A stretch of DNA of 54,006 nt from Bacteroidota bacterium (GCA_018267875.1 JAFDXP010000005.1:1-54006); one strand, 5' to 3'; positions 26,911 through 35,531 are shown, counted from the first letter of the stretch. Translations and numbers: made by a program. Notes: generated from the letters alone by a model not told the origin.

Positions 26911-26996
26911 TGATCTTTTCGATCACTCGTTGCCCTGATTAAATGGTTTCTACACTAAATTTAATCGTACTCCAAACCCATTTCAACAGATCAATG

Positions 26997-27557
26997 TTAT
27001 TGTTGGGTAGCTGTATAAACAATAGCAAACGTATATGTCCCCGCAGGCATTGCCCAACCCGGATTACATTTATACTTCACCTTAAACTTCTGATCATTTC
27101 CATTTACACCATTCAGAATAATGTCTTTGTCGGATGTATTTAACGATCCATATCCTACGAATCCGGCAACTATGGAACCACCAGTGTTGTTACTTGTGAC
27201 TTTTAACTGAACAGCATTGGAAGGAGATTGTGATGGATTGACATTTCCAGGTCCTACATAAGTGAAATTTGATAGGTCAATTTTTGCACCTACCTTGAAA
27301 TTTTTATTTGAACGAACCCGCAATTCTTGTTCCCCCGACTCTACTCCGTTTGCATAATCATTTGCATCATTAAAACTCATACTGACCATACTTCCATTGG
27401 CTGAATTTGAATTGGTGAAGCTAATATCCAAAGCCGTAGTCAATGATAGCTGAATCGTTTGTTGTGCAGTACCCATTGCATTGCCGGTGGACACTTGTGC
27501 ATATCCTACTTTGCTCATGCAAAAAACTATTGCGACTATGGTGAAAAACTTTTTCAT
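26997..27557 (-). CDS. Secreted beta-rich protein, DUF4402-like
   Basis: 186 residues with a signal peptide (MKKFFTIVAIVFCMSKVGYAQ). The mature part is rich in S, N, G and T with alternating strands (QQTIQLSLTTALDISFTN, EQELRVRSNKNFKVGAKI). It ends AMPAGTYTFAIVYTATQQ. The closing PAGTYTxxIxYT strand resembles DUF4402/WxL-like surface beta-sandwich proteins. That placement is tentative and the function is unknown. No T9SS tail is visible. It lies 248 bases downstream of an orphan response regulator gene on the same strand, which might control it. Confidence 0.7.
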   Translation of the reverse strand: MKKFFTIVAIVFCMSKVGYAQVSTGNAMGTAQQTIQLSLTTALDISFTNSNSANGSMVSMSFNDANDYANGVESGEQELRVRSNKNFKVGAKIDLSNFTYVGPGNVNPSQSPSNAVQLKVTSNNTGGSIVAGFVGYGSLNTSDKDIILNGVNGNDQKFKVKYKCNPGWAMPAGTYTFAIVYTATQQ

Positions 27558-27805
27558 TGATTCTGAGTAGCAAAAGTGGGTACGTCAATTTGATTCAGAA
27601 AATGAAGAAAGGCAATTAACAGATGGTTTACGAACGCTTAACCAACCGGTAACAACTCGTAGGTTATCCACTCAAACACAAGCTAATCTTTGAAAAAGGA
27701 AACTCTAAAAACCGATTTGAAGATCAGAAAAGGAGGAATCTACTAACTGGTAAGATACAACTGAAAGCTACCTAAATCTTAGGGACTAAAACAATTCGAC
27801 TTTTG

Positions 27806-28438
27806 TTAAATAAACTTATTATCTCGAGCGGCTTTTATAGCATCAGCTTTTGAATGGACTTTTAATTTGCTATAGATATTTTTGATGTGAGATTTCACTG
27901 TTTCTAAATCAATAAAAAGCTCTTCAGCTATACGTTTCCTACCTTTTCCAGTAGCTATTAGCTCCAATATTTCAGTTTCTCGTTTCGTAAGTGGTGAAAG
28001 TTCATTTCGCTTAAAAGAAGCAATAACCATTCGCGCAATATTGGCACTCATTGGCCCACCGCCTTCCATTACTTCTTTGATAGATGAAATTATTTTTTCC
28101 GGAGAAGCGTTTTTAGTTAAATAACCAACTGCACCGGCTGCTAAAGCTGAAAATATATATTGTTCTTGCTCGTAAACAGTAAGTATAATGATGTGTAAAG
28201 TAGGTAACAGTCTTTTCAATTTTGCAATAGCCTCTATGCCAGAAATGCCGGGCAGCTCAATATCAAGAAGCAAGACATCAGGTTTATCCTGTACAATTTT
28301 TTTGGAAGCTGTTTCGTAGTTATGATATTTGCTTACAACCTTGATATTGGAATCTGAACCCAGCAAAAAAGTATAGCCTTCTCTGATGGTTTGATCATCT
28401 TCTATCAGACAAACTTTTATCTTCTGTTTTTGAATCAT
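27806..28438 (-). CDS. LuxR/NarL-family response regulator (orphan)
   Basis: 210 residues from ATG 28438 (MIQKQKIKVCLIEDDQT); a longer frame to 28477 adds 13 unconserved residues. The receiver has E13/D14/D15, phospho-acceptor D59 in VLLLDIELPGISG and a conserved lysine in GYLTKNASP. A C-terminal LuxR helix-turn-helix carries LTKRETEILELIATGKGRKR and KSHIKNIYSKLKV. No kinase gene is adjacent. The regulator resembles the paired one at 3627-4250 throughout, so it may be a duplicated member of the same network. Confidence 0.9.
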   Translation of the reverse strand: MIQKQKIKVCLIEDDQTIREGYTFLLGSDSNIKVVSKYHNYETASKKIVQDKPDVLLLDIELPGISGIEAIAKLKRLLPTLHIIILTVYEQEQYIFSALAAGAVGYLTKNASPEKIISSIKEVMEGGGPMSANIARMVIASFKRNELSPLTKRETEILELIATGKGRKRIAEELFIDLETVKSHIKNIYSKLKVHSKADAIKAARDNKFI

Positions 28439-28603
28439 TTTGTGGGGCTTGAAACAAAAATCCAATAGCTTAATCAATTTCTTTACTACACTGTAAAACT
28501 ATTTTTGCTTTTACATTCCAGAGCTGAAAATTAAACATTTCAATTGATAACAGCCAAATTGAGCTTAGCAAAAAATCGTCTGTTACATACCTTTTTGGTT
28601 GCT

Positions 28604-28611
28604 TAGTTTTG
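28604..28611 (+). promoter_or_regulatory. Candidate -7 box directly before the MlaE start
   Basis: TAGTTTTG fits TAnnTTTG and ends six bases before ATG 28618. If used, the transcript would begin at or next to the start codon (leaderless). No TTTG -33 element is seen at the right distance. Confidence 0.45.
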
Positions 28612-28617
28612 TGTCTT

Positions 28618-29361
28618 ATGCTGAAGACGGTTTTAGAGCATATCGGAAAAATAGTGCTCATGCTAAAAGGCTCCTTAGCCAAGCCTGAAAATGCAAAAGT
28701 TTATTGGAAGGAATTTTTGGAACAATGTAACGATATTGGCATTCGTTCGCTGCCTATTGTTTTGATCATTTCTTTGTTTTTAGGCATGGTGTTAACCGTG
28801 CAAACTGCGTATCAATTAGTAAGCCCATTAGTGCCCAAACCTGTCATAGCAGGCATTGTTCGAGACTCATCTATACTTGAATTGTCACCCACAGTAATTT
28901 GTATTGTATTAGCTGGTGTGGTTGGATCAAAGATCGCTTCCGAATTAGGAAATATGCGTGTTAGCGAACAGATAGATGCACTTGAAATTATGGGAATCAA
29001 CACCAAGACCTACTTAGTTTTACCAAAAATTGTTGCAGCACTCATCATGGTTCCATGCTTAATTATCATTTCAATTGCCGTGAGTATTTGGGGTGGATAT
29101 ATTGCCGGCATGTTTTCCAGTATCCTATCCAAACAACAATTTCAACAAGGATTAACACAAGGATTTTTACCCTACAATCTGTTTTTTGCTATGGCAAAAT
29201 CTTTCACCTTTGCCTTTATCATTTCGACCATACCGGCATATTATGGTTATTATGTGAAGGGCGGTGCCTTAGAGATTGGACGAGCATCAACCACGGCCGT
29301 AGTTGTCAGTTGTATCTTGATCCTTCTGGCGGATTATCTACTTACCGTTTTATTGCTCTAA
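28618..29361 (+). CDS. mlaE: MlaE-family ABC transporter permease
   Basis: Integral inner-membrane permease of the Mla/MCE phospholipid transport system. 247 residues from ATG 28618, the usual length. It shows the family's hydrophobic helices and the signature EIGR- and DAL-type segments: ILELSPTVICIVLAGVVGSK, ELGNMRVSEQIDALEIMGIN and a terminal GRASTTAVVVSCILILLADY helix. MlaF ATPase and MlaD genes commonly follow mlaE, but here a convergent MscS gene comes next, so the partners must lie elsewhere. An earlier TTG at 28609 overlaps the candidate promoter and was not used. Confidence 0.9.
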   Translation: MLKTVLEHIGKIVLMLKGSLAKPENAKVYWKEFLEQCNDIGIRSLPIVLIISLFLGMVLTVQTAYQLVSPLVPKPVIAGIVRDSSILELSPTVICIVLAGVVGSKIASELGNMRVSEQIDALEIMGINTKTYLVLPKIVAALIMVPCLIIISIAVSIWGGYIAGMFSSILSKQQFQQGLTQGFLPYNLFFAMAKSFTFAFIISTIPAYYGYYVKGGALEIGRASTTAVVVSCILILLADYLLTVLLL

Positions 29362-29379
29362 TTAAAATTTATTCAGTTT

Positions 29380-30507
29380 TCAAATAGACGAATGACCTGT
29401 TGAGCTATTTGCTAAATAGTCCGACACAATACGATAGGCATTAAGGCTTACTGATTGTTTAATTTTTTTTGCATCCAGCCCTTCCGTTATAGGTTCTGGC
29501 AAATGATAGTTAAGGGATAATTGTAGTCTTTCATCTGTAAAAGTTTCGAAAATTACATGAATAGGATCTAAAACTCCAGTCGTTTCTTTCGCCATTGTTT
29601 TCAAATCAGAAATGATTTGTTGGACTACAGAATCAGAAATGCCATATTTCAAGGAAAATGTAAAACTAATGCGTGTTGTGTCGCTCTCCGTAAGGTTTTC
29701 AAGATTTTGGCCAATCAATTGCTTATTCGGAATTATGTACAAAGATCCATCGGCATTTCGAAGTCGAGTGCTTCTGAATCCGATACGCATGACCTTACCT
29801 TCAAGCGAGCCAAGACGAACATTATCACCAATTTGAAAAGGCTTATCCGTAAGAATAGTAAAGGCTGCAAAAAAGTTTTCAACGCTTTCTTTTGCTGCCA
29901 AAGCAATTGCCACACCACCAATTCCTAAACCAGTTATTAAAGCCGGAATATTTACATTAAAAACTGAACCTAAAATCCAAAAAATCCCAATCGTCCATAA
30001 TAATAATTTGACAACTTCCTTGACTAATGGAAACAACTGCTCTTTATCCCGATCGTTGTTTGCAAATGCCTTTTCTAATTGCACTCGAAACAAAAACTCA
30101 ATTACACGAGAAATTACCAAGACCAAAAAAAGAATCAACAAAAGCAGAAATAGCCTGTCTGCCACATCGCTAATTCGAATTTCCAAAAGCTGTTTCCCAT
30201 GGTGTCGTCTAAAGATGACTACATTCAGAAACACATTCAATTGATTGATGGCAAGGTAATACATCAGCGTTTGCAACAACCATTCTGTTGGTTTTACTGT
30301 TAAATCTTGGAAAAGCTTACCATGTTTTTTATCGCTAAAACGCCGAGCTATGGCGGCATTCATCTTAGCAAGAAGAATGGAGAGTGGTCGTCTTAATAAA
30401 ATTGTCCCCACAACTATTCCTACACACCAAAGAACACTGGAAAGATGCTCATGACCAATCTTTGATTCTATATATTCAACATCAATATTTAGAAAAATAG
30501 CCAACAT
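29380..30507 (-). CDS. Small-conductance mechanosensitive channel (MscS family)
   Basis: 375 residues. Four to five N-terminal membrane helices are followed by the pore-lining helix rich in G and A (ALITGLGIGGVAIALAAKES) and the cytosolic beta domain starting with DKPFQIGDNVRLGSLEGKVM. It releases solutes during hypo-osmotic shock. The terminal part (ISFTFSLKYGIS...) is the usual alpha/beta vestibule. It is 20 bases from dapD on the same strand and downstream of none of its functional kin. Confidence 0.9.
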   Translation of the reverse strand: MLAIFLNIDVEYIESKIGHEHLSSVLWCVGIVVGTILLRRPLSILLAKMNAAIARRFSDKKHGKLFQDLTVKPTEWLLQTLMYYLAINQLNVFLNVVIFRRHHGKQLLEIRISDVADRLFLLLLILFLVLVISRVIEFLFRVQLEKAFANNDRDKEQLFPLVKEVVKLLLWTIGIFWILGSVFNVNIPALITGLGIGGVAIALAAKESVENFFAAFTILTDKPFQIGDNVRLGSLEGKVMRIGFRSTRLRNADGSLYIIPNKQLIGQNLENLTESDTTRISFTFSLKYGISDSVVQQIISDLKTMAKETTGVLDPIHVIFETFTDERLQLSLNYHLPEPITEGLDAKKIKQSVSLNAYRIVSDYLANSSTGHSSI

Positions 30508-30527
30508 AGCTTAGTCTATTAAAAATT

Positions 30528-31340
30528 CTATACTGAAACATTAAAATCGCGCAAAGCATCATTCAGACTGGTTTTCAAATCTGTCGAAGATTTTCTTTGT
30601 CCAATAATCAAGGCGCAACTAACCTGAAATTCTCCTGCCGGAAATTTTTTTGTATAACTACCTGGTATCACAACGCTACGTGCAGGGACACGACCTTTAT
30701 ACTCTTTCGGCTCAGCACCACTAACATCAATTATTTTAGTTGATTGAGTCAATACCACATTAGCTCCTAACACGGCTTCTCGTTCTACAATTACGCCTTC
30801 TACCACTATACACCTTGAACCGATAAAGCAACCATCTTCAATAATCACAGGTGATGCCTGAAGAGGCTCCAACACACCACCAATACCAACGCCACCACTC
30901 AGATGTACACCCTTGCCAATTTGCGCACAAGAACCTACCGTAGCCCAAGTATCAACCATCGTGCCTTCATCCACAAAAGCTCCGATGTTTACATACGAAG
31001 GCATAAGCACAACATTTCGAGCAATGTAGGAACCATAACGAGCAACCGCATGAGGAACAGCACGAACACCCAGGGTTGCATAATCTTGCTTGAGTAACAT
31101 TTTATCATAAAACTCAAAAGGCTCTATACGCCAAGTCTGCATGGGTTGAATAGCAAAATAAAGAAGGATAGCTTGTTTAATCCACTGTTGCACTTCCCAT
31201 CCATTCTCAGTCTGATTACAAACACGCAATCGTCCTTTGTCCACCTCTTCCATTACATCACGAACAGCCTGCTGATAGGTTTCGTTTTTTAGCAAATCAC
31301 GGTTGTTATAGGCAGCTTCAATAAGTTGTTGTAAAGGCAT
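30528..31340 (-). CDS. dapD: Tetrahydrodipicolinate N-succinyltransferase
   Basis: Succinyl-CoA-dependent step of the lysine/diaminopimelate pathway, feeding peptidoglycan. 270 residues from ATG 31340 (MPLQQLIEAAYNNRDLL), the standard N-terminus; the frame extends to 31493 only through unrelated sequence. The helical N-terminal domain is followed by left-handed beta-helix hexapeptide repeats (VNIGAFVDEGTMVDTWATVG, CAQIGKGVHLSGGVGIGGVL) and the C-terminal segment VSCALIIGQRKSSTDLKTSL. A divergent lipoprotein gene starts 52 bases away. Confidence 0.96.
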   Translation of the reverse strand: MPLQQLIEAAYNNRDLLKNETYQQAVRDVMEEVDKGRLRVCNQTENGWEVQQWIKQAILLYFAIQPMQTWRIEPFEFYDKMLLKQDYATLGVRAVPHAVARYGSYIARNVVLMPSYVNIGAFVDEGTMVDTWATVGSCAQIGKGVHLSGGVGIGGVLEPLQASPVIIEDGCFIGSRCIVVEGVIVEREAVLGANVVLTQSTKIIDVSGAEPKEYKGRVPARSVVIPGSYTKKFPAGEFQVSCALIIGQRKSSTDLKTSLNDALRDFNVSV

Positions 31341-31392
31341 GTTTATTTGTTTATTCCGGCACGAAATTAAGGTCATCAATTTGATTTGCGGA

Positions 31393-31797
31393 ATGCGCTG
31401 TTCAACACTTGTTTTGATTATTTTACTCATGAGCTGTAGCAACAAACCCCAAAAGCCGCCACAGTCATTAACCTTACCGGAAATCAACCTCATAATTGCA
31501 GACAGTATTCACATTCCTGACAAATTAAACACCATATTTTTTAGCGTAACAATAACACCCAAAGGGAAAAACAATCAAGGCATTTATCAAGTGATTGTAA
31601 AATATGGCAACAATGATGCTGCAACAGAAATCACCATGCCTCAACCGGATTTACAACCAATCCTTAGAAAATCCTATAACCAAAGCTTTTTGATAGGATT
31701 TAATGCTGGGGACACTACATTTTATCCCTATTTTTTGATTACTGCTGAACGTGGGCAGACCGAAATGAAATACATTAAGTCTTATTCTTTCCGTTAA
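31393..31797 (+). CDS. Small lipoprotein of unknown function
   Basis: 134 residues from ATG 31393, with a lipoprotein signal (MRCSTLVLIILLMSCSNKPQ; lipobox LMSC, so the mature protein begins at C15). The rest is a compact beta-rich domain, for example FFSVTITPKGKNNQGIYQVI and FLIGFNAGDTTFYPYFLI. I do not recognise the family. A longer frame beginning at 31339 overlaps the dapD start and was rejected. The gene shares a 52-base divergent promoter region with dapD. Confidence 0.75.
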   Translation: MRCSTLVLIILLMSCSNKPQKPPQSLTLPEINLIIADSIHIPDKLNTIFFSVTITPKGKNNQGIYQVIVKYGNNDAATEITMPQPDLQPILRKSYNQSFLIGFNAGDTTFYPYFLITAERGQTEMKYIKSYSFR

Positions 31798-31839
31798 ACT
31801 TCCTGTAGCAATTTTAGCCGACACGATGAGCCATTCTTG

Positions 31840-32631
31840 CTAAGCTACGATGTAGTAAACACATGTGGTAAGGAAATTTCGAACATAAGGTATATGATTG
31901 ATAATTGGCAATTGCTTTCTGGGTTTTAAACCAAACTTGTATTTGTAAATTGGATTAATCAGATAGGGTTGTTTTGCCAATATTTTCATTCCATTATTGG
32001 TAATTATTTTTTCAAATCGTTCGATAGAAATCTGTGTGTCTTTTATTTCGAGTAGTTCATCAATAACCGGTTTAGGTTCTCCAAACATCTGTAAGATACC
32101 TTTGTACAGCGACTTTGGAAGAATATGATAATAGGGCAAAATGCTGGCAACCTTATTTTGACACACTTGCTGATGTCCACCAAAAGGCATATACCAAGGA
32201 GGAAAACCAAAGAAAATCTGTCCTTCATTCCTAAGGAAGTTTTTCAAGTAAGGGATAAACTTTTCTTGATTCGGAATATGCTCTATAGCATCTTTTAAAA
32301 TGATCAAGTCGAAAAAGTGTTTATATTTTTCAATAAAGCTTGTATCATAAACATTTTGAAACAGAAACTGCATTTTGCCGGTAGTCACTTCTTGCTTCAA
32401 AAAGTCGTTTGCTAAATCAATCCTCAACGGATTAAGATCAACCCCTACACAATAGCATCCTGCTTCAGCAAAAGGCAACAAAACCCCCCCTTCACCACAG
32501 CCAATTTCCAACACCTTTATGTTGGTGCCTAATCGCATTGTCTGTTCAATAAACGGAAAGACGTATTTCCGAGAATTATCCACTTGTTGATCAAAACGGA
32601 TTCGTTCGTCCTTATGTTGTTTTAGTGCCAA
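31840..32631 (-). CDS. Class I SAM-dependent methyltransferase
   Basis: 263 residues. Motif I VLEIGCGEGGVLLPFAEAG and the acidic loop GVDLNPLRI bind S-adenosylmethionine. DLIILKDAIEHIPNQEKF is the post-II region of the UbiG/methyltransferase_11-like group. The acceptor is unknown; a proline- and aromatic-rich segment (FGFPPWYMPFGGHQ) resembles methyltransferases acting on sugars or small molecules linked to envelope synthesis, but this is weak. Translation probably begins at TTG 32631, since no ATG precedes the conserved part. It lies 27 bases after the DAHP synthase gene, likely cotranscribed. A run of seven G (32484-32490 as C7 on plus) falls in motif I. Confidence 0.82.
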   Translation of the reverse strand: MALKQHKDERIRFDQQVDNSRKYVFPFIEQTMRLGTNIKVLEIGCGEGGVLLPFAEAGCYCVGVDLNPLRIDLANDFLKQEVTTGKMQFLFQNVYDTSFIEKYKHFFDLIILKDAIEHIPNQEKFIPYLKNFLRNEGQIFFGFPPWYMPFGGHQQVCQNKVASILPYYHILPKSLYKGILQMFGEPKPVIDELLEIKDTQISIERFEKIITNNGMKILAKQPYLINPIYKYKFGLKPRKQLPIINHIPYVRNFLTTCVYYIVA

Positions 32632-32658
32632 GGAATGTATTATTTGAAGCGGCTAAAA

Positions 32659-33738
32659 TTAGTCTTTTGGAAGATTATCCTTACTTTCCAAAATATCTAA
32701 TTGGCGACGAACGCTTTCATGATGAATTTTCTCGTAGAGATTCAGAATAAAATCAGGTGATAAATTTTGATTCTGTGCTTGATGACTTCTGGATTCCACG
32801 ATTTCAGCCCATCTTTCCGGATTGTAAACCGGCATATTGCATCGCTTTTTTAATTTTCCCATTCTTTCAGATAATTCCATTCTTCTGGCTAACAGCTCAA
32901 TTATTTCTGCATCTACCCCATCTGTCAATGCTCTTAAATACTCTAACTCATCGCTTGCCGTCATGTCTGTTGTACTGGCATTACGAATGACTAAACCTTT
33001 TAACAACGCAGCAAAAGTATCCGGAGTAATTTGTTGAGCTGCATCGCTCCATGCTGCATCCGGGTCAGGATGAACTTCAATCATCAATCCATCAAAACCC
33101 ATATCCATAGCCTTTTGTGAGACTTCTGCCACTAATACTCTATTACCTGAAATATGGCTTGGGTCACAAATGATTTTTTTATCCGGCCTTCTTCGTTTTA
33201 ATTCTATAGGGACAACCCAATTGGGAGGGTTACGATATTTTGACCCCGACTGATACGAGGTAAAACCACGATGAACAGCTAATACCTCAGCAATTCCGGC
33301 GCGTTCAAATCGTTCAATTGCACCTACCCATAAATCCACATCGGGTGTAACCGGGTTTTTAACCAATACAGGAATTTTGGCCCCTTTTATGGCATCGGCT
33401 AATTGCTGAACATGAAATGGATTGACGGTCGTCCTTGCCCCAATCCATACCGCATCAGCCCCAAATGCTAAAGCCAAAGAGACATGCTTAGGTTCTGCTA
33501 CTTCCACTGCAAAAGGAAGCCCATATTGCTTCTTAGCTTCTGATAACCAACCTAATGCTTCTTCTCCGTTTCCTTCAAAATTACCAGGCCTCGAACGTGG
33601 CTTCCAAACACCCGCTCGTAACAGGGAAACGCTTGAATGGGTCAGAGATTCAGCAATAGAAAAAATTTGCGATCTCGATTCTGCACTACAAGGTCCTGCA
33701 ATTAGAATAGGAGTTTGTTCCGTTTTTAAAAACGACAT
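32659..33738 (-). CDS. Bifunctional DAHP synthase / chorismate mutase
   Basis: First step of the shikimate pathway fused to the chorismate branch step towards phenylalanine and tyrosine. Residues 1-250 are a type I-beta DAHP synthase: ILIAGPCSAESRSQI, LLRAGVWKPRSRPG, VLVKNPVTPDVDLW, CDPSHISGNR and MIEVHPDPDAAWSDA. Residues 262-345 are an AroQ-type chorismate mutase (LTDGVDAEIIELLARRMELS, KKRCNMPVYNPERW). The mutase domain in such fusions usually also gives allosteric control by prephenate. A TACTTTTG box ends only four bases before the ATG. Confidence 0.93.
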   Translation of the reverse strand: MSFLKTEQTPILIAGPCSAESRSQIFSIAESLTHSSVSLLRAGVWKPRSRPGNFEGNGEEALGWLSEAKKQYGLPFAVEVAEPKHVSLALAFGADAVWIGARTTVNPFHVQQLADAIKGAKIPVLVKNPVTPDVDLWVGAIERFERAGIAEVLAVHRGFTSYQSGSKYRNPPNWVVPIELKRRRPDKKIICDPSHISGNRVLVAEVSQKAMDMGFDGLMIEVHPDPDAAWSDAAQQITPDTFAALLKGLVIRNASTTDMTASDELEYLRALTDGVDAEIIELLARRMELSERMGKLKKRCNMPVYNPERWAEIVESRSHQAQNQNLSPDFILNLYEKIHHESVRRQLDILESKDNLPKD

Positions 33739-33742
33739 GATG

Positions 33743-33750
33743 CAAAAGTA
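33743..33750 (-). promoter_or_regulatory. Candidate -7 box directly before the DAHP synthase start
   Basis: TACTTTTG on the minus strand fits TAnnTTTG and lies four bases from ATG 33738, implying a leaderless or nearly leaderless message. No -33 TTTG is seen. Confidence 0.45.
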
Positions 33751-33803
33751 AACCCCATAAACCTATCCGGATGATAGCAAGAAAAAAAAAATTAAAAATT
33801 TAT

Positions 33804-33827
33804 TTAGATATTTGTCTAAATATCTAA
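33804..33827. promoter_or_regulatory. Perfect inverted-repeat operator of the SdpR-like repressor
   Basis: Arms TTAGATATTT (33804-33813) and AAATATCTAA (33818-33827) are perfect 10-bp complements around a 4-base spacer GTCT. The site sits six bases before the GTG of the ArsR-type gene and covers a -7-like GATATTTG (33807-33814). Repressor binding would therefore block RNA polymerase. Autoregulation is inferred. Confidence 0.75.
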
Positions 33828-33833
33828 TCAACC

Positions 33834-34097
33834 GTGTACCAATTGTTCAAAGCACTCAACGATCCGACCCGTAGAGCTATGCTTGAAGCCTTGAAGAAAA
33901 AGGATTTAACTGCCGGTGAAATTGCAGACCTATTTGATATTAGCAAGCCGAGTATTTCCTATCACCTCGACATTCTCAAGCAAGCCGGAATAGTAGAGGC
34001 TGAAAAGCAAGGACAATTTATTCTGTATTCACTTAACACAACCGTTGTCGATGAATTACTCAATTGGTTATTACAATTTAAAAAGAAAACAAAATGA
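33834..34097 (+). CDS. ArsR-family autorepressor, SdpR-like
   Basis: 87 residues, a minimal winged-helix repressor. MYQLFKALNDPTRRAMLEAL opens the fold, AGEIADLFDISKPSISYHLD is the recognition helix-turn-helix, and GQFILYSLNTTVVDE forms the wing. No metal-binding cysteine motif of ArsR/SmtB sensors is present, as in SdpR of Bacillus. It starts at GTG 33834 just after a perfect operator, and its stop overlaps the ATG of the SdpI-like gene (ATGA at 34094-34097), so the two are translated together. Confidence 0.88.
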   Translation: MYQLFKALNDPTRRAMLEALKKKDLTAGEIADLFDISKPSISYHLDILKQAGIVEAEKQGQFILYSLNTTVVDELLNWLLQFKKKTK

Positions 34098-34789
34098 AAA
34101 ATTCAGTTCAACATTTCCTTGTTTGTTTCATTGCCCTAACGCCACTCATCTATCTTGGAACAATCTGGAATCATTTACCAGCAAGGGTTCCCACCCATTT
34201 CGACATCAATGGAACGCCTAATGATTATAGCTCGCGCTCCTCACTATGGCTCATTATAGGGTTCTTATCCATTGTCAGTATCGGTATATATTTTCTGATA
34301 TTTTACATCAATAAAATTGACCCTAAACGAGCTAACAAAGGTGTGCCGACCGGTTTGCGAAATATTGCACGTGGAACCACTGTCTTTATGGCTTTGTTAG
34401 GTATTTTAATGCTTCGTTCCAGTCTGCATCCGGAACAGTTAGACAACATTCGATATATACCGACTCTGATTGGATTATTATTCCTGTTTTTAGGCAATTA
34501 TATGTTTCGGGTGCGTCCCAATTATTTTGTAGGATTCAAACTCCCTTGGACACTATCCAGTAATTACAACTGGAAAAAGACACATCAAATAGCCGGAATT
34601 CTTTGGTTTTTAGGTGGGCTTTTTATAGCCATTCTTTCATTTTGGGAGATCTGGTTAGATCGGTTATTTCTGCCTATTGTTCTTCTGATTGTAATAGTTC
34701 CAATTGCCTATTCTTTTTCTTTGTTTCTTCGAAGAAAGGACATACCTGGATATTTTGATGAAGAAAATAAACGGGAAGAAAATTCCTGA
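34094..34789 (+). CDS. SdpI/DUF1648 family membrane protein
   Basis: 231 residues with about six membrane helices. The N-terminal DUF1648 motif lies between helices 1 and 2 (LPARVPTHFDINGTPNDYSS). The SdpI signature RPNYFVGFKLPWTLSSNYNW lies near residues 138-157. In Bacillus subtilis SdpI gives immunity to the SdpC toxin and acts with SdpR in signalling. Here the repressor-SdpI order is the same, but no SdpC-like gene is present. The start overlaps the repressor stop. truB follows after 18 bases and may be read from the same message. Confidence 0.88.
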   Translation: MKNSVQHFLVCFIALTPLIYLGTIWNHLPARVPTHFDINGTPNDYSSRSSLWLIIGFLSIVSIGIYFLIFYINKIDPKRANKGVPTGLRNIARGTTVFMALLGILMLRSSLHPEQLDNIRYIPTLIGLLFLFLGNYMFRVRPNYFVGFKLPWTLSSNYNWKKTHQIAGILWFLGGLFIAILSFWEIWLDRLFLPIVLLIVIVPIAYSFSLFLRRKDIPGYFDEENKREENS

Positions 34790-34807
34790 AGCATCTTTGC
34801 ACCCGAA

Positions 34808-35497
34808 ATGAAACATTTGCCTGAAATTGCCGAATTAAAAGAAGGTGGCGTATTGTTGATTGACAAGCCCCTTCATTGGACATCTTTTTACGCGATTAGC
34901 AAAGTGCGCAAATTGATTCATGCAAAAATTGGACACGCCGGCACATTAGACCCTTTAGCTACCGGGCTTCTCATTTGTTGCACCGGAAAGTTTACCAAGA
35001 AGATATCCGAGTTTCAAGCACTCCCGAAAGAATATACCGGCATTATTCATTTAGGTGCAACAACACCAACTTATGATTTGGAAAGTGAACCACAAGATTT
35101 TAAATCCTTGGAGGAAATTTCAGAAGCACAGATTTTAGAAGCTACAAAAAAATTCATAGGCACCATCTCGCAAATCCCCCCTATTCATTCTGCCATAAAA
35201 CAAGATGGAAAGCGGGCTTATGAATTAGCAAGAAAAGGAGAAGAAATACAATTAAAACCACGCCAGATCAGCATTTCAGCATTTGAAATTACCGAGATAA
35301 AACTACCTGAAATTCATTTTCGAGTTGCCTGCAGCACCGGCACTTATATTCGATCACTCGCTAACGATTTTGGTGCTACGCTTGGATGTGGTGGTTATTT
35401 ACAAGGTCTAAGAAGAACAAAGATTGGCGACTTTTTAGCAGATGAAGCCTATACACCGGAACAATTAAAAGTACAGTGGTTCGATAGTCAATCTTAA
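34808..35497 (+). CDS. truB: tRNA pseudouridine-55 synthase
   Basis: Makes pseudouridine 55 in the T-loop of tRNAs. 229 residues. GGVLLIDKPLHWTSFYAI near the N-terminus is canonical, and catalytic D48 lies in HAGTLDPLATGLL. PPIHSAIKQDGKRAYELAR and the C-terminal STGTYIRSLANDFGATLGCG are also family motifs. It lacks the optional C-terminal PUA domain, as is common in this phylum. It is 18 bases after the SdpI-like gene. Confidence 0.96.
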   Translation: MKHLPEIAELKEGGVLLIDKPLHWTSFYAISKVRKLIHAKIGHAGTLDPLATGLLICCTGKFTKKISEFQALPKEYTGIIHLGATTPTYDLESEPQDFKSLEEISEAQILEATKKFIGTISQIPPIHSAIKQDGKRAYELARKGEEIQLKPRQISISAFEITEIKLPEIHFRVACSTGTYIRSLANDFGATLGCGGYLQGLRRTKIGDFLADEAYTPEQLKVQWFDSQS

Positions 35498-35501
35498 TCA
35501 C

Positions 35502-35531
35502 AAAAAAAACTCCGATTCAATGACCGGAGTT
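35502..35531 (-). terminator. Intrinsic terminator of the DUF2795 gene
   Basis: Read on the minus strand, AACTCCG (35531-35525) pairs with CGGAGTT (35514-35508) over a 10-base loop and is followed directly by a run of eight T. It lies 33 bases after the stop of the DUF2795 gene. On the plus strand it closes truB but lacks a T-run. Confidence 0.85.

Noticed and set aside
31339-31392. N-terminal extension of the small lipoprotein
   Set aside because: It overlaps the dapD start codon and would bury the clear lipoprotein signal 18 residues inside.
31341-31493. N-terminal extension of dapD
   Set aside because: It crosses the divergent lipoprotein gene. The family N-terminus MPLQQLIEAAYNN begins at 31340.
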